Positions 6,731 to 6,780 of a stretch of DNA of 6,780 nt are shown here, one piece after another. Position numbers and translations under genes: made by a program. The notes below the pieces were generated by a model. The model was given only the letters and a program-made list of their open reading frames with translations, was not told the DNA's origin and did not search any database. The stretch spans positions 1-6,780 of the forward strand of contig SLFT01000041.1 in assembly GCA_007124105.1 (NCBI GenBank). Reading direction: 5' to 3'. The stretch comes from Candidatus Hydrogenedentota bacterium (lineage in GTDB: Bacteria; Hydrogenedentota; Hydrogenedentia; Hydrogenedentales; CAITNO01). How positions within the stretch are numbered: the first letter of the stretch is position 1; every line of letters begins with the position of its first letter.

Positions 6731-6780
6731 CTTGTGCGGATTCTTTCATAAGCCTATTCAAATTTAAATTCAAAATACAC

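Larger units (their letters stand above)
6490..6780. other. Upstream intergenic region of the three-gene block
   Basis: About 290 bases without a supported gene, visibly AT-richer beyond 6600 than the coding part. It carries the ribosome binding site of the large gene, a weak promoter candidate, a cluster of inverted repeats at 6618-6648, a 12-bp imperfect hairpin at 6696-6730 and two ATTCAAA direct repeats (6756-6762, 6768-6774). A minus-strand frame open from the window edge ends in TGA at 6702. It could be the last 25 residues of an upstream gene but is too short to call. Confidence 0.6.

Noticed and set aside
6756..6774. ATTCAAA direct repeats near the window edge
   Set aside because: Seven-base repeats in AT-rich DNA, only two copies, and easily due to chance.
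6702..6779. Minus-strand frame open from the window edge, ending in TGA
   Set aside because: Only 25 residues, AT-rich with low-complexity start, and overlapping the hairpin. It may be the tail of an upstream gene but cannot be supported.
1..6780. CRISPR array, tRNA, rRNA or insertion sequence
   Set aside because: No regularly spaced repeats, no cloverleaf-like or rRNA-like sequence and no transposase motifs were seen on either strand.

Overview
The window holds one compact block of three genes, all on the minus strand and read from the right-hand end towards the left. The layout is: an AT-richer upstream region (about 6490-6780); a large exported c-type cytochrome of the hydrazine-synthase-alpha-like family with a C-terminal FGE-sulfatase-fold domain (6489-3247, 1080 aa); an exported YVTN/beta-propeller protein with a di-haem cytochrome-c-peroxidase (MauG-like) C-terminus (3250-1418, 610 aa); a 200-base gap; a cytosolic protein with a RidA/YjgF-like C-terminal half and an overall chorismatase-like look (1217-102, 371 aa); and a short 3' stretch with nested inverted repeats (about 32-76). 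Nothing convincing is coded on the plus strand. The long plus-strand open frames are antisense shadows of these GC-rich genes.

The organism looks like a free-living, GC-moderate to GC-rich bacterium of the Planctomycetes/Verrucomicrobia/Lentisphaerae (PVC) type or a neighbour such as Candidatus Hydrogenedentes. This is an inference. It rests on the HzsA-related family with a CVGCH and 'WIDLNAP' signature, the planctomycete-style 'FAREVQPVLDRYCVGCH' haem motif, and the fusion of an FGE-sulfatase domain to a cytochrome. No rRNA, tRNA or housekeeping marker is present to settle it. All three genes have clear Shine-Dalgarno motifs with 7-base spacing.

The first two genes overlap by ATGA and are almost certainly co-translated. 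Both products carry N-terminal signal peptides and two CXXCH haem-attachment sites each. Together they look like a periplasmic redox pair: a large di-haem propeller protein with a possible ligand-binding or scaffolding FGE-fold tail, plus a di-haem peroxidase/oxidase with its own propeller. The third gene is cytosolic and may follow as part of the same transcript or from its own weak promoter. A RidA/chorismatase-type enzyme could remove a reactive imine/enamine or process a small aromatic or oxo acid connected with the same pathway, but no substrate can be read from the sequence.

The most interesting point is the gene combination. An HzsA-like protein occurs without the other hydrazine synthase subunits in view, is fused to an FGE-fold domain that lacks the catalytic cysteines, and is translationally coupled to a propeller-MauG-like protein, with a chorismatase/Rid-like enzyme next to them. 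The upstream region also carries operator-like inverted repeats and a 12-base-pair imperfect hairpin.
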